From Prevotella sp. (lineage in GTDB: Bacteria > Bacteroidota > Bacteroidia > Bacteroidales > Bacteroidaceae), in NCBI GenBank assembly GCA_017471245.1, contig JAFUVB010000041.1, positions 1 through 64,000 on the forward strand: 64,000 nucleotides of DNA. Direction: 5' to 3'. A program made the position numbers and the translations under genes. The notes under the pieces are model-generated. The model saw nothing but the letters and a program-made list of their open reading frames with translations. It was not told the origin of the DNA and made no database searches. Positions 17,072 through 25,409 of the stretch are shown here, piece by piece (within the stretch, counting starts at the first letter, position 1; each line of letters begins with the position of its first letter).

Positions 17072-17079
17072 TAACTTTG
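17072..17079 (+). promoter_or_regulatory. -7 box TAACTTTG of the DUF4199 gene
   Basis: TAACTTTG ends 8 bases before the ATG at 17088, so the transcript should carry a leader of only a few bases. This supports the ATG at 17088 over an upstream in-frame start that would lie before the promoter. Confidence 0.6.
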
Positions 17080-17087
17080 CACTCGAT

Positions 17088-17636
17088 ATGGCTACACCTC
17101 AGGAATATGAACAAGTAAAGGCTTTTGCCCGCATTGATGGCGCTCTCGTTGCCTTAATGTGGACTGGGAGTTTTGCATGCTTCGTGGGTAATTTCTACAA
17201 CCCCATGTTTGGCATGCTGTTTTTCATCATCGGCGCCATGTCGCTGGTGTTTGCCGCAATGCGCCTGAAACGTTTCCGTGACCATATACTTGATGGAATC
17301 ATCTCTTTCCGGCGAGCTTTCACATACAGCATATTGACCTATCTATACGCATCCCTGCTGTTTGCAATGGTGCAATATCTCTATTTTCAGTTTTTGGATC
17401 ATGGATATCTGATGGGACAATACCTGAATGTGGCATCATCGCCGGAGTTCAATGAGATGATGAAAGTGTATGGATTAAACCCCGGCGAACTGAAACTGGC
17501 AATGGAAAACATCGCATCGCTGCGCCCCATTGAGATTGCCCTGCAGTTCTTTACTACGGACATCATGATGGGTTTCTTCATCAGCCTGCCTGTAGCAATG
17601 ATTATGACAAAGAAAAATGTTAGGAAAAGAGCATAA
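17088..17636 (+). CDS. DUF4199 family membrane protein
   Basis: A 182-residue inner-membrane protein of the DUF4199 family with about four membrane helices (near residues 20-38, 42-58, 82-105 and 150-172). Function is unknown. The N-terminal MATPQEYEQVKAFARIDG precedes helix 1. In Bacteroidota this gene is commonly followed by a GT2 glycosyltransferase, as here (4 bp gap), so it may be a partner in moving or anchoring a lipid-linked sugar (inference). The start was chosen from the promoter position. Confidence 0.8.
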   Translation: MATPQEYEQVKAFARIDGALVALMWTGSFACFVGNFYNPMFGMLFFIIGAMSLVFAAMRLKRFRDHILDGIISFRRAFTYSILTYLYASLLFAMVQYLYFQFLDHGYLMGQYLNVASSPEFNEMMKVYGLNPGELKLAMENIASLRPIEIALQFFTTDIMMGFFISLPVAMIMTKKNVRKRA

Positions 17637-17640
17637 AAAC

Positions 17641-18621
17641 ATGGATATATCAGTAGTAATACCATTATATAATGAGGATGAGTCGATAGAAGAACTATAC
17701 AGCTGGATCGACCGTGTGATGAACGAGAATCATTTCTCCTACGAAGTAATCTTCGTTAACGACGGAAGCACCGACCATTCGTGGGATGTGATCAGCAAAC
17801 TGAGCAACGAACACAAATGCGTAAAAGGCATCAAGTTCCGTCGCAACTACGGCAAGAGCCCTGCTCTCTATTGCGGATTCAAGGAGGCGAAAGGCGACGT
17901 GGTGATAACGATGGATGCCGACCTGCAAGACTCGCCCGACGAGATTCCGGGATTGTATGCCATGATTATGAACGACGGATACGATCTCGTCTCCGGATAC
18001 AAGCAGAAACGCTATGATCCACTCTCAAAGACCATCCCCACCAAGCTGTTCAATGCCACTGCGCGCAAGGTTAGCGGCATCAGCAACCTGCACGATTTCA
18101 ACTGCGGACTGAAGGCATATCGCCGCGACGTGGTGAAGAACATAGAGGTTTACGGCGAGATGCACCGCTTCATCCCCTACTTGGCCAAGAATGCGGGTTT
18201 CGACAAGATCGGAGAGAAGGTGGTTCACCATCAGGCTCGCAAATACGGAAAGTCGAAGTTCATGGGACTGAACCGCTTCGTGAATGGCTATCTCGACCTG
18301 ATGACGCTCTGGTTCCTAAGCACTTTCGGTCGCAAACCCATGCACGTGTTCGGATTTCTTGGCACCATTGTTTTCTTCATCGGGTTCATCGCTGCCTTTA
18401 TCATAGGTGCCGACAAGCTATGGGCCGTTGCTCACGGCATTCCACAACGATTAGTCACCGACTCACCGTATTTTTACATTTCGCTCACCATGATGATGAT
18501 CGGCACCCAGCTGTTCCTTGCAGGATTCCTCGGTGACCTTATCAGCCGCAATTCAGCAGGAAGAAACGACTACCAGATTGAGCAGGAACTGAATATCAGT
18601 GACAGCAAACAGCAGCTATGA
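17641..18621 (+). CDS. GT2 glycosyltransferase, polyprenyl-phosphate type (GtrB/ArnC/DPM-like)
   Basis: A 326-residue membrane-attached glycosyltransferase that probably moves a sugar from a nucleotide donor to undecaprenyl phosphate. The GT-A domain (residues 1-220) shows VVIPLYNEDESI, FVNDGSTDHSWD and the metal-binding MDADLQDSPDEI. Two C-terminal membrane helices follow (about 237-262 and 275-300), as in GtrB and ArnC proteins. The ATG at 17641 directly precedes the conserved first strand; an in-frame ATG 24 bases earlier overlaps the previous gene. The stop overlaps the start of the next gene by 4 bp. The acceptor glycan is unknown. Confidence 0.88.
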   Translation: MDISVVIPLYNEDESIEELYSWIDRVMNENHFSYEVIFVNDGSTDHSWDVISKLSNEHKCVKGIKFRRNYGKSPALYCGFKEAKGDVVITMDADLQDSPDEIPGLYAMIMNDGYDLVSGYKQKRYDPLSKTIPTKLFNATARKVSGISNLHDFNCGLKAYRRDVVKNIEVYGEMHRFIPYLAKNAGFDKIGEKVVHHQARKYGKSKFMGLNRFVNGYLDLMTLWFLSTFGRKPMHVFGFLGTIVFFIGFIAAFIIGADKLWAVAHGIPQRLVTDSPYFYISLTMMMIGTQLFLAGFLGDLISRNSAGRNDYQIEQELNISDSKQQL

Positions 18622-19226
18622 GTAGATATCACGAGACAAAGACAAATTTACATAAGAACAAGAAGACGGCAGGTCGGCTCACGGCGGCATTCCTCTGCTT
18701 GTTTTTCATCCTTTGCGCCGCATCATGCTCATCCATCGACTGCGTGCTGAGCAACACCGTGCACACCATTTATGGATTCTATCAGGCTGACGGTAAGCAA
18801 TATACGCTCACCGACACGCTCTATATCATCACCACCAAGCATGCACCCGAATCACGCGACACGCTGATCAACCGCGACCTCAACGTCGAGAGCATCAATG
18901 TGCCTATCAGCTATGAATCGCCTGAAGACGTGTTCTACTTCGTGAGAACATTTCCATACACCATCACCCGAGACGTGACCGATGAAGAGGGAAATACCAC
19001 ACAGGTAACAAACACCTACACTGCCATGATCGCAGACACGGTGCGAGTGATGAAGGAAGACTTCAAACACTTTGAGTCAATCGACTGTAACCCAGCCTAT
19101 TTCCACAAGATAAAAGGTGTGGAATACACCCGCAACGGTATCGACTCCATCGTTATCAACAATTCACAAGTAAACTACGATGTCACCAAAGAACATTTCC
19201 ATCTTTATTTCAAGTCTCACGATTAG
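18618..19226 (+). CDS. Lipoprotein of a Bacteroidales-specific family (DUF6452-like)
   Basis: A 202-residue predicted lipoprotein. After a charged N-terminus, the hydrophobic segment ends ILCAASC, giving a lipid cysteine near residue 37. The mature part is beta-rich with two conserved cysteines (SSIDCVLS and SIDCNPAYF). I place it tentatively with DUF6452 because of the combination with the next gene. It overlaps the glycosyltransferase gene by 4 bp and the next gene by 47 bp, so it is strongly coupled to both. Function unknown. Confidence 0.65.
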   Translation: MSRYHETKTNLHKNKKTAGRLTAAFLCLFFILCAASCSSIDCVLSNTVHTIYGFYQADGKQYTLTDTLYIITTKHAPESRDTLINRDLNVESINVPISYESPEDVFYFVRTFPYTITRDVTDEEGNTTQVTNTYTAMIADTVRVMKEDFKHFESIDCNPAYFHKIKGVEYTRNGIDSIVINNSQVNYDVTKEHFHLYFKSHD

Positions 19227-19875
19227 CCTTCTGATGCTGATGCCCGTCACGGCTTCAGCCCAGTTCGGGAAAAAGAAGCCGAAGATCATACAAGAGCCTG
19301 ACACGGTTCCGCTGTTCAACGGGGTGGCTGTTTCTGCCGACCTGATGGGCGCAGGAATGAAAATGCTTGGCGACTACGGACAATATGAGGCAGCTGTTCG
19401 TGTTAATCTGCGCGACAGATATTTCCCCATATTGGAGCTTGGCATCGGACAGGCAGAAAAAACCGACGTTGCCACGCGTACCTATTATAAAACGAAAGCT
19501 CCTTATGCCAGGCTCGGCGTTGATTATAATCTTCTGAAAGACAAGCACGACATCTATCGGCTCTACGGAGGAGTGAGATACGGATACACTAACTTCAAGT
19601 TCGACTTGATGAATCCCACCGTTCACGATCCCGTATGGGGCGGCAATGTGGACTATTCCGCCTTCGAGGTGAAGAGCCACTACCACTGGGCGGAAGTCGT
19701 TTTCGGGGTGGATGTCACCATCGCCAGTCCCTTCCACCTCGGTTGGAGCGTGAGATACCGCAACCGTCTCTTCCACGATACGGGCGAGATGGACAACGCA
19801 TGGTATGTGCCTGGCTATGGAAAAGCAGGGAAATCGGTCATCGGAGGTACGTTCAACCTCATCTTTGAATTCTGA
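19180..19875 (+). CDS. Outer-membrane beta-barrel protein (DUF6048-like)
   Basis: A 231-residue secreted protein with a signal peptide (cleavage after TASA, residue 27) and a C-terminal Phe after alternating strands (GGTFNLIFEF), as expected of a small outer-membrane barrel. KAPYARLGVDYNLL and YRLYGGVRYGYTNFKF look like barrel strands. It overlaps the lipoprotein gene by 47 bp. The two probably form an envelope pair (inference); function is unknown. The family name is tentative. Confidence 0.65.
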   Translation: MSPKNISIFISSLTISLLMLMPVTASAQFGKKKPKIIQEPDTVPLFNGVAVSADLMGAGMKMLGDYGQYEAAVRVNLRDRYFPILELGIGQAEKTDVATRTYYKTKAPYARLGVDYNLLKDKHDIYRLYGGVRYGYTNFKFDLMNPTVHDPVWGGNVDYSAFEVKSHYHWAEVVFGVDVTIASPFHLGWSVRYRNRLFHDTGEMDNAWYVPGYGKAGKSVIGGTFNLIFEF

Positions 19876-19917
19876 GCCGAAGCCCCGGCAGCAGTTTTCC
19901 ACCATCGCCCATACCCA

Positions 19918-20048
19918 GAAGACAGCTAAAAGACGCTCGTTTGAATAGCGGACAAAGACATACAATAGCGAAAAGACGCTCCTTCAAAAAGCGACAAAGA
20001 CATCAGACAGCTAAAAGCCTCTCCTTCAAAAAGTAGACAAAGACATGG
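19918..20048 (+). repeat. Three degenerate 42-43 bp tandem repeats running into the apbE start
   Basis: The segment GACAAAGACAT recurs at 19951, 19993 and 20036, with CTAAAAG and CTCCTTCAAAAAG-like sequence between. The ATG of the next gene (20045) lies within the third copy. No promoter box is visible here. Confidence 0.8.
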
Positions 20049-21067
20049 ATAAGAAACGAAAAAACATGTGGCAGCTGGCGTTCCTCGCCTTTCTCATCAT
20101 TGCCACCGTGCTCATTATCAGGCACCAACAGGACATGCCCTATCAGCAAGACTCCGGTATGGTGTTCGGAACCGTCTACCACATCACCTATCAAAGTGAC
20201 CGGAGCCTGAAAAAAGAGATAGAAGCAGAACTGCAGAAGGTGGACGACGCCCTGTCGCCCTTCAACAGCCAGTCGATCATCTCGCACATCAACCGCAACG
20301 AAGACACCCAGCTCAACAACATGTTTATCGATGTGTTTGAGATGGCACGGCAGATTTCGGAAGAAACCGACGGCGCTTTCGACATCACCGTGGCACCTCT
20401 CGTGAATGCGTGGGGGTTCGGATTCAAGGCGGGAACAGCCCCAACACAGCATGCCATCGACAGTCTGAAAAGCACCGTGGGATACAAGAAGGTGAGCCTT
20501 TCGTCGGGACGCATCCATAAAACCGACCCGCGGGTGATGCTCGACTGCTCTGCCATCGCCAAAGGCTACGGCAGCGACGTGGTGGCACGCCTGCTGAAGA
20601 AGGAAGGAATACAGAACTACATGGTGGAGATTGGCGGTGAGATCGTCACGAGCGGCATCAACCAGAAACGGGAACGATGGAGAATCGGAGTGACAAAGCC
20701 CAGCGACGACTCGCTCAGCGTGAACCAGGAGCTGCAAACCGTGCTCAACGTAACCGACAAAGCCATGGCAACAAGCGGAAACTACCGCAACTTCTACTAC
20801 AAAAACGGACGAAAATACGCCCACACCATAGACCCCAAGACGGGCTACCCCGTGCAGCACAGCATTCTTTCTGCCACGGTGATCGCCCCCTCATGCGCCA
20901 TCGCCGATGCCTACGCCACCTCGTTCATGGTGATGGGGATGGAGCGCGCCCGCCAAGTGCTCGAAAAGCATCCCGAGCTGATGGCATATCTGATCTACAC
21001 CGACGAGAAGGGCGACTATGCCGTGTGGTATTCGCCCAAACTGGAACCCGCAATAGGAGGAGACTAA
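20045..21067 (+). CDS. apbE: FAD:protein FMN transferase (ApbE family)
   Basis: A 340-residue envelope enzyme that attaches FMN covalently to threonine of target flavoproteins such as RnfG or NqrC, using FAD. Residues about 9-27 form a single membrane anchor or uncleaved signal; there is no lipid cysteine. ApbE landmarks are MVFGTVYHITY, FDITVAPLVNAWGFG, VMLDCSAIAKGYGSDVV, EIGGEIVTSG, MATSGNYRNF and HTIDPKTGYPVQHS. Length fits the family. It is followed 1 bp later by a Crp-family regulator. The start lies inside a tandem repeat that has grown into the leader. Confidence 0.92.
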   Translation: MDKKRKNMWQLAFLAFLIIATVLIIRHQQDMPYQQDSGMVFGTVYHITYQSDRSLKKEIEAELQKVDDALSPFNSQSIISHINRNEDTQLNNMFIDVFEMARQISEETDGAFDITVAPLVNAWGFGFKAGTAPTQHAIDSLKSTVGYKKVSLSSGRIHKTDPRVMLDCSAIAKGYGSDVVARLLKKEGIQNYMVEIGGEIVTSGINQKRERWRIGVTKPSDDSLSVNQELQTVLNVTDKAMATSGNYRNFYYKNGRKYAHTIDPKTGYPVQHSILSATVIAPSCAIADAYATSFMVMGMERARQVLEKHPELMAYLIYTDEKGDYAVWYSPKLEPAIGGD

Positions 21068-21068
21068 C

Positions 21069-21740
21069 ATGCCCATCGGTCTGGTATTCGAGAAACTGCT
21101 TGAGCTGCCTTTGTTCCAAGGCATGAGCCGAAACGACCTGAACGACGTGGTGGCGCAGACGCGCTTCGGCTTCAACCGCTTGCCTAAAGGGAATACGGTG
21201 GTAAGCGACGGCGAAGCATGCAACCGCCTGATATTCCTCACCGAAGGCACTCTCAGCGTGGAAAGCCGCGCCGACGACGGCAGCTACAGCCTCGTTGAAC
21301 AGCTGAATGCCCCCAACATTCTGCAGCCGGAGCGGTTGTTCGGCCTCACACAGTGCTTCACCAAGACCTTCACCACCCTGTCGCCCTGCCGCTTTCTTAT
21401 CCTCGACAAGGCGGAAGCAGTGCGCCTGAGCGACAAACATCAGATATTCCGCATCAACCTGCTGAACATCATCAGCACACAGAGCCAGCGCATTGCCCAC
21501 CAGCCATGGCGCACGCTGCCAACGGGCATCCGACAGAAGGTGGCAAGGTTCATCGAGATGCACAGCATGCGGCCTGCCGGTCCCAAGATTCTGCACATCA
21601 AAATGCAGACGCTTGCCAACGAGATTGCCGAGAGCCGCCTGAACCTCTCGCGAGAGCTGAACCGCATGCACGCCGAAGGGCTCATCATCCTGTCGCGCGG
21701 CGAGATTTCTGTGCCTGCCCTGGAACGGCTGATGCAGTGA
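21069..21740 (+). CDS. Crp/Fnr-family transcriptional regulator
   Basis: A 223-residue cytoplasmic regulator. Residues about 15-130 are a cyclic-nucleotide-binding-type beta-roll (LPKGNTVVSDGEACNRLIFL, TEGTLSVES). Residues about 150-220 are a winged helix with recognition region TLANEIAESRLNLSREL. The cysteine pattern of an Fnr iron-sulfur sensor is absent, and so is the full cAMP site, so the ligand is unknown. It starts 1 bp after apbE and is probably co-transcribed with it. Downstream lies a long repeat island. Confidence 0.85.
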   Translation: MPIGLVFEKLLELPLFQGMSRNDLNDVVAQTRFGFNRLPKGNTVVSDGEACNRLIFLTEGTLSVESRADDGSYSLVEQLNAPNILQPERLFGLTQCFTKTFTTLSPCRFLILDKAEAVRLSDKHQIFRINLLNIISTQSQRIAHQPWRTLPTGIRQKVARFIEMHSMRPAGPKILHIKMQTLANEIAESRLNLSRELNRMHAEGLIILSRGEISVPALERLMQ

Positions 21741-21805
21741 AAGCCACAACAATAAGGCGCAAAACCGCCGCAAACCGCGTGAAGCGGCGATGATTTCAAC
21801 CGAAA

Positions 21806-22020
21806 GAGCATAGGCACTGAAAGCAAGAGCATAGCTTTTTTTTGACAGCAAAAACTTATAGGTCTTATAAGACTTATAGGGCCTATAGGTCTTATAAGAC
21901 TGACATGGTGGGAAAAGCAGAGCTCTTGAAGAGAAAAGCATAGCTTTTGATGCTCGAAAGCATATCTTTTGATGCTTGTAACCATAGCTTTTTATGATTG
22001 AAACCATAGCTTTCATCAAA
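21806..22020. repeat. 22-bp tandem array, island 2 (AAAGC-ATA-GCTTT units)
   Basis: The clearest units begin at 21937, 21959, 21981 and 22003 with a period of 22 bp; weaker units lie at 21806-21845 and 21916. The core is an interrupted palindrome with arms AAAGC/GCTTT, differing from AAACC/GGTTT in island 4 by matched changes in both arms. Between the weaker and stronger units sits the 39-bp palindrome at 21862-21900. Confidence 0.8.
21862..21900. repeat. 39-bp near-perfect palindrome inside island 2
   Basis: GTCTTATAAGACTTATAGG (21862-21880) and CCTATAGGTCTTATAAGAC (21882-21900) pair at 18 of 19 positions around one base. Each arm itself contains the palindrome GTCTTATAAGAC. Confidence 0.85.
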
Positions 22021-22135
22021 AGAGCACAAATGCTGAATGCCCCATAACAGCCATCTCTCCCTTAGCAAAAAATAACAAAGAAGTGTCACTTGAGCCTAAA
22101 ACGCTGTATGTCAACAGTTTACGCAAATTTATCTG

Positions 22136-22433
22136 TTACCCGCTGCGCCACCTGATGCCGCACCTGATGCGACACCTACTGACCATTTTCGGCTCCTCAA
22201 TCGTCGTTTTTGTTCGACTTTTCCACAGAACTGTCCGATTTGTGAATTCGGTTTCGGTTTTGTGCACGCAAACAACGACGGAAATACATTACTTTGAAAT
22301 GTCGTGGATTTTTACTTTGCACACTCAAACGACTGAATATCAGACGTTTAGCAATTGAAAAATATTAACAAAATGGGCGTTTCGTCAACAAAGTTCCACA
22401 AAAATACGCATCAGGTGCCGCATCAGGTGCTAC
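22136..22433. repeat. Inverted pair of 12-bp arrays, island 2 (GATGCG-GCACCT units)
   Basis: Left arm 22136-22178 (TTACCC-GCTGCG-CCACCT-GATGCC and further 12-bp units) and right arm 22407-22433 in inverted orientation, about 228 bp apart. The units are variants of those in islands 1 and 3. The AT-rich segment between the arms holds no gene that I can support. Confidence 0.7.
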
Positions 22434-22564
22434 TTAAAAATTTGCAAACCGTTGGTTTTCAGCAGATTACGCACATATACAGATAAAAAATTTTTTACGT
22501 AAGGTAGTGGAACGGGGTATTGGCCGATACAGCACCTCGGCGGAAAGACTTAGAAGGCAAATCT

Positions 22565-22735
22565 AAAAGTCTGCGACAATAAAACAAAAAGCCTGGGACA
22601 ATAAAACAAAAAGTCTGGGACAATAAAACAAAAAGTCTGCAACAGTAATAACAAAAAACCTGGGAAGCAAAATCTAAAAGTCTGGGACAATAAAACATAA
22701 AGTCTGAAACGGAAAACCTCAAAACTCAGCGACGG
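22565..22735. repeat. 22-bp tandem array of an unrelated unit (AAAGTCTGGGACAATAAAAC)
   Basis: CTG of the unit falls at 22571, 22593, 22615, 22637, 22660, 22682 and 22704, a period of 22 bp with a single 23; a weaker copy follows near 22726. The sequence is unrelated to the CATAGG arrays but has the same period. The array ends about 105 bp before the -7 box of the peptidase operon. Positions 22434-22564 hold nothing that I can assign. Confidence 0.85.
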
Positions 22736-22839
22736 CAAACAAGAAGCAACAATCGCACTGCCGCTGGCACGATTAACGAAAATAAAGACTGCGAAAACGG
22801 ATTTTTCAAGAAAAGTTTCTGTTTTCTGATAGGATTTTG

Positions 22840-22847
22840 TATCTTTG
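22840..22847 (+). promoter_or_regulatory. -7 box TATCTTTG of the peptidase operon
   Basis: A full match to TAnnTTTG 25 bases before the ATG at 22873. A TTG start codon at 22837 would overlap this box and is therefore rejected. Confidence 0.65.
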
Positions 22848-22872
22848 CACTCTGATTAGAAACGACATTAGT

Positions 22873-24969
22873 ATGAGTGAAAACAGCATAGAGAAAACAG
22901 CGAGGAAGAATCCCTTTTTTGAAGACTACGGGACACCGCACGACACGGTGCCTTTCAACCGTATCACCGTGGAAGACTTCGAGGAAGCCTTCATGGAAGG
23001 CATCCGACGCGACAACGAACAGATTGAAAAAACCATCAACAACCCCGAAAAGCCCACCTTCGACAACACCATCATTAATGCCGAGGAAGACAAGGACGGC
23101 TATTACGACCTGTTAGGCAGGGTGAGCACCGTGTTTTTCAATCTGATGAGCGCCGAGACAAACGACGAAATCGATGCGCTGGCACAAAAGATCCAGCCCA
23201 TACTCACGCAGCATGCCAACGACGTGAGGCTCAACAAGAAACTCTTCGAAAGAGTGAAATACGTTCACCTGCACCACCGCCGACTGACAGCCGAAGAGAA
23301 AATGCTGTTAGACAACTGCTACGACGGATTCGTGCGCAGCGGTGCCACGCTCGACGACATGGGAAAGGAACGCCTGCGCATGCTCACCGAAGAGGCATCA
23401 ATGCTCTCGCTGCAGTTCTCACAGAATCTTCTGAAAGAAAACAAGGCTTTCATCCTTCACATCACCGACGAGAAACAGCTCGACGGACTGCCCGACACTG
23501 CCCGCGAAGCAGCACTGCAGGCAGCCAAAGAGCGCGATATGGAGGGATGGGTGTTCACGCTCGACATGCCAAGCTATAGCCCTTTCATGACCTACAGCAC
23601 CCAGCGCGACCTGCGCGAACAGATGTATATGGCAAGAAACACTGTGTGTACGCACGACAATACGGAAAACAACCTTGACATTTGCAAGCGCTTGGTGAAC
23701 CTCAGAAGAGAAATAGCACAACTCTTGGGCTACAAGACCTATGCCGACTATGTGCTGAAACACCGCATGGCAAGCAAGGTGAAGAATGTCTATAAGCTGC
23801 TCGACAACCTCATCGTGGCGTATAAGCCCGCCGCACTGAAAGAGTATGCAGAGATAGAGAAGCTTGCCCGCAAGACAGAAGGCAAGGATTTCAAGATGGA
23901 AGCATGGGATCAGGGATTCTATGCCCATAAGCTACAACTGAAAAAATACAATATCGATGCTGAAATGCTGCGCCCATACTTCGAACTCTCCAAGGTGATC
24001 GACGGGGTGTTCGGCCTGGCAAACCGCCTCTACGGCATCACATTCAAGGAAAACAAGGACATTCCCGTGTATCATCCCGACGTGAAGGCATACGAAGTAT
24101 TCGACAAAGACGGCTCTTATCTTGCCGTGTTCTATGCCGATTTCCATCCGCGAAAAGGGAAACAGGGCGGCGCATGGATGACGGAATTCCAGGGACAGTG
24201 GATCGACCGCAAAGGTGAGAATGTGCGTCCTCACGTCAGCGTGGTGATGAACCTGACAAAGCCCACTGAAGAAAAGCCGGCACTGCTCACACTGGGCGAA
24301 GTGGAGACATTCTTGCACGAGTTCGGCCATTCACTCCACGGCATGTTTGCCAACAGCCGTTTCGAGAGCCTGAGCGGAACAAATGTATGGTGGGATTTCG
24401 TTGAACTGCCGTCACAGTTCATGGAGAACTACGCCATTGAAAAGGATTTCCTGCGCACATTTGCCTATCACTATGAGACGGGCGAACCCATACCCGACGA
24501 TCTGATACGCCGCATTGTGAAAAGCCGCAACTTCAACGTTGCCATGGGATGCCTGCGGCAAGTGAGTTTCGGACTTCTCGACATGGCATACTACACGAAG
24601 AAAGACGAGTTCACCGACGACATCATCCCCTTCGAGAAAAAGGCATGGGCCAAAGCAAGCATCGTGAAAGCCAAAAAGAACCCCACCACCTGCATGACAA
24701 CGCAGTTCTCGCACATCATGGCGGGAGGGTATGCCGCAGGGTACTACAGCTACAAATGGGCAGAAGTGCTCGATGCCGATGCATTCAGCGTGTTCAAGAA
24801 GCACGGAATATTCAACCAAGCCACAGCCCAGCGCTTCCGCGACTGCATTCTGAGCAAAGGCGGCACAGAACACCCGATGACGCTCTACAAGCGTTTCAGG
24901 GGACAGGAACCTACAATAGAAGCATTACTAAAGCGAAATGGAATTAAACGAAAAACAGAAAAATCTTGA
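22873..24969 (+). CDS. M3-family metallopeptidase (peptidyl-dipeptidase/oligopeptidase)
   Basis: A 698-residue zinc peptidase of family M3, close in layout to Dcp. The catalytic site is FLHEFGHSLHGMF (near residue 478-490) with the HExxH zinc motif and the downstream Glu in FESLSGTNVWWDFVELPSQF. No signal peptide is visible, so it is probably cytoplasmic and degrades short peptides; some Dcp relatives are exported. The ATG at 22873 follows the promoter by 25 bases. The gene overlaps the next by 32 bp, which suggests translational coupling. Confidence 0.9.
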   Translation: MSENSIEKTARKNPFFEDYGTPHDTVPFNRITVEDFEEAFMEGIRRDNEQIEKTINNPEKPTFDNTIINAEEDKDGYYDLLGRVSTVFFNLMSAETNDEIDALAQKIQPILTQHANDVRLNKKLFERVKYVHLHHRRLTAEEKMLLDNCYDGFVRSGATLDDMGKERLRMLTEEASMLSLQFSQNLLKENKAFILHITDEKQLDGLPDTAREAALQAAKERDMEGWVFTLDMPSYSPFMTYSTQRDLREQMYMARNTVCTHDNTENNLDICKRLVNLRREIAQLLGYKTYADYVLKHRMASKVKNVYKLLDNLIVAYKPAALKEYAEIEKLARKTEGKDFKMEAWDQGFYAHKLQLKKYNIDAEMLRPYFELSKVIDGVFGLANRLYGITFKENKDIPVYHPDVKAYEVFDKDGSYLAVFYADFHPRKGKQGGAWMTEFQGQWIDRKGENVRPHVSVVMNLTKPTEEKPALLTLGEVETFLHEFGHSLHGMFANSRFESLSGTNVWWDFVELPSQFMENYAIEKDFLRTFAYHYETGEPIPDDLIRRIVKSRNFNVAMGCLRQVSFGLLDMAYYTKKDEFTDDIIPFEKKAWAKASIVKAKKNPTTCMTTQFSHIMAGGYAAGYYSYKWAEVLDADAFSVFKKHGIFNQATAQRFRDCILSKGGTEHPMTLYKRFRGQEPTIEALLKRNGIKRKTEKS

Positions 24970-25372
24970 CTGCCGCTACCTGCGGATGGCGCGCATCTGG
25001 TCGGAAAACAGCTACTGTCAGCGCCGCAAAGTGGGTGCATTGGTGGTGAAAGACAAGATGATTATCAGCGATGGATACAACGGAACTCCCAGCGGATTCG
25101 AGAATATCTGCGAGGATGACAACAACGTGACCAAGCCTTACGTGCTGCATGCAGAGGCAAATGCCATCACCAAACTTGCCCGAAGCAGCAACAACAGCGA
25201 CGGAAGCACGCTCTATGTCACGGCATCACCATGCATCGAATGTGCCAAGCTGATCATCCAGGCAGGCATCAGGCGCGTGGTTTATGGCGAGCAATACCGG
25301 CTCGACGATGGCATCAAGCTGCTGAAACGTGCCGGAATCGACGTGGAATTCATCGACGTGAGCACCATTTAA
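24938..25372 (+). CDS. dCMP deaminase (cytidine/deoxycytidylate deaminase family)
   Basis: A 144-residue zinc-dependent deaminase that converts dCMP to dUMP for thymidylate synthesis. The zinc site is complete: HAEANAI provides His and the catalytic Glu, and ASPCIECAKLI provides the two Cys. The substrate-region motif GYNGTPSGFENI and NSYCQRRKVGALVVKD are typical of the dCMP type. It overlaps the M3 peptidase gene by 32 bp and is 37 bp before the S41 peptidase gene. Confidence 0.92.
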   Translation: MELNEKQKNLDCRYLRMARIWSENSYCQRRKVGALVVKDKMIISDGYNGTPSGFENICEDDNNVTKPYVLHAEANAITKLARSSNNSDGSTLYVTASPCIECAKLIIQAGIRRVVYGEQYRLDDGIKLLKRAGIDVEFIDVSTI

Positions 25373-25409
25373 CATAGATAACAGTCACAAACAAACATAA
25401 GCATTCAGT

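Noticed and set aside
17617-17640. Upstream start of the GT2 gene
   Set aside because: It lies inside the DUF4199 gene, and the conserved first strand begins right after the ATG at 17641.
20925-22019. Long minus-strand frame (364 codons) opposite the apbE/Crp genes
   Set aside because: It is antisense to two clear genes, and its N-terminal part is the translated tandem repeat (SYKTYRPYKSYK pattern). No domain is recognisable.
22837-22872. TTG start of the M3 peptidase gene
   Set aside because: It lies before and within the TATCTTTG promoter box, so it cannot be on the mRNA; ATG at 22873 is used.
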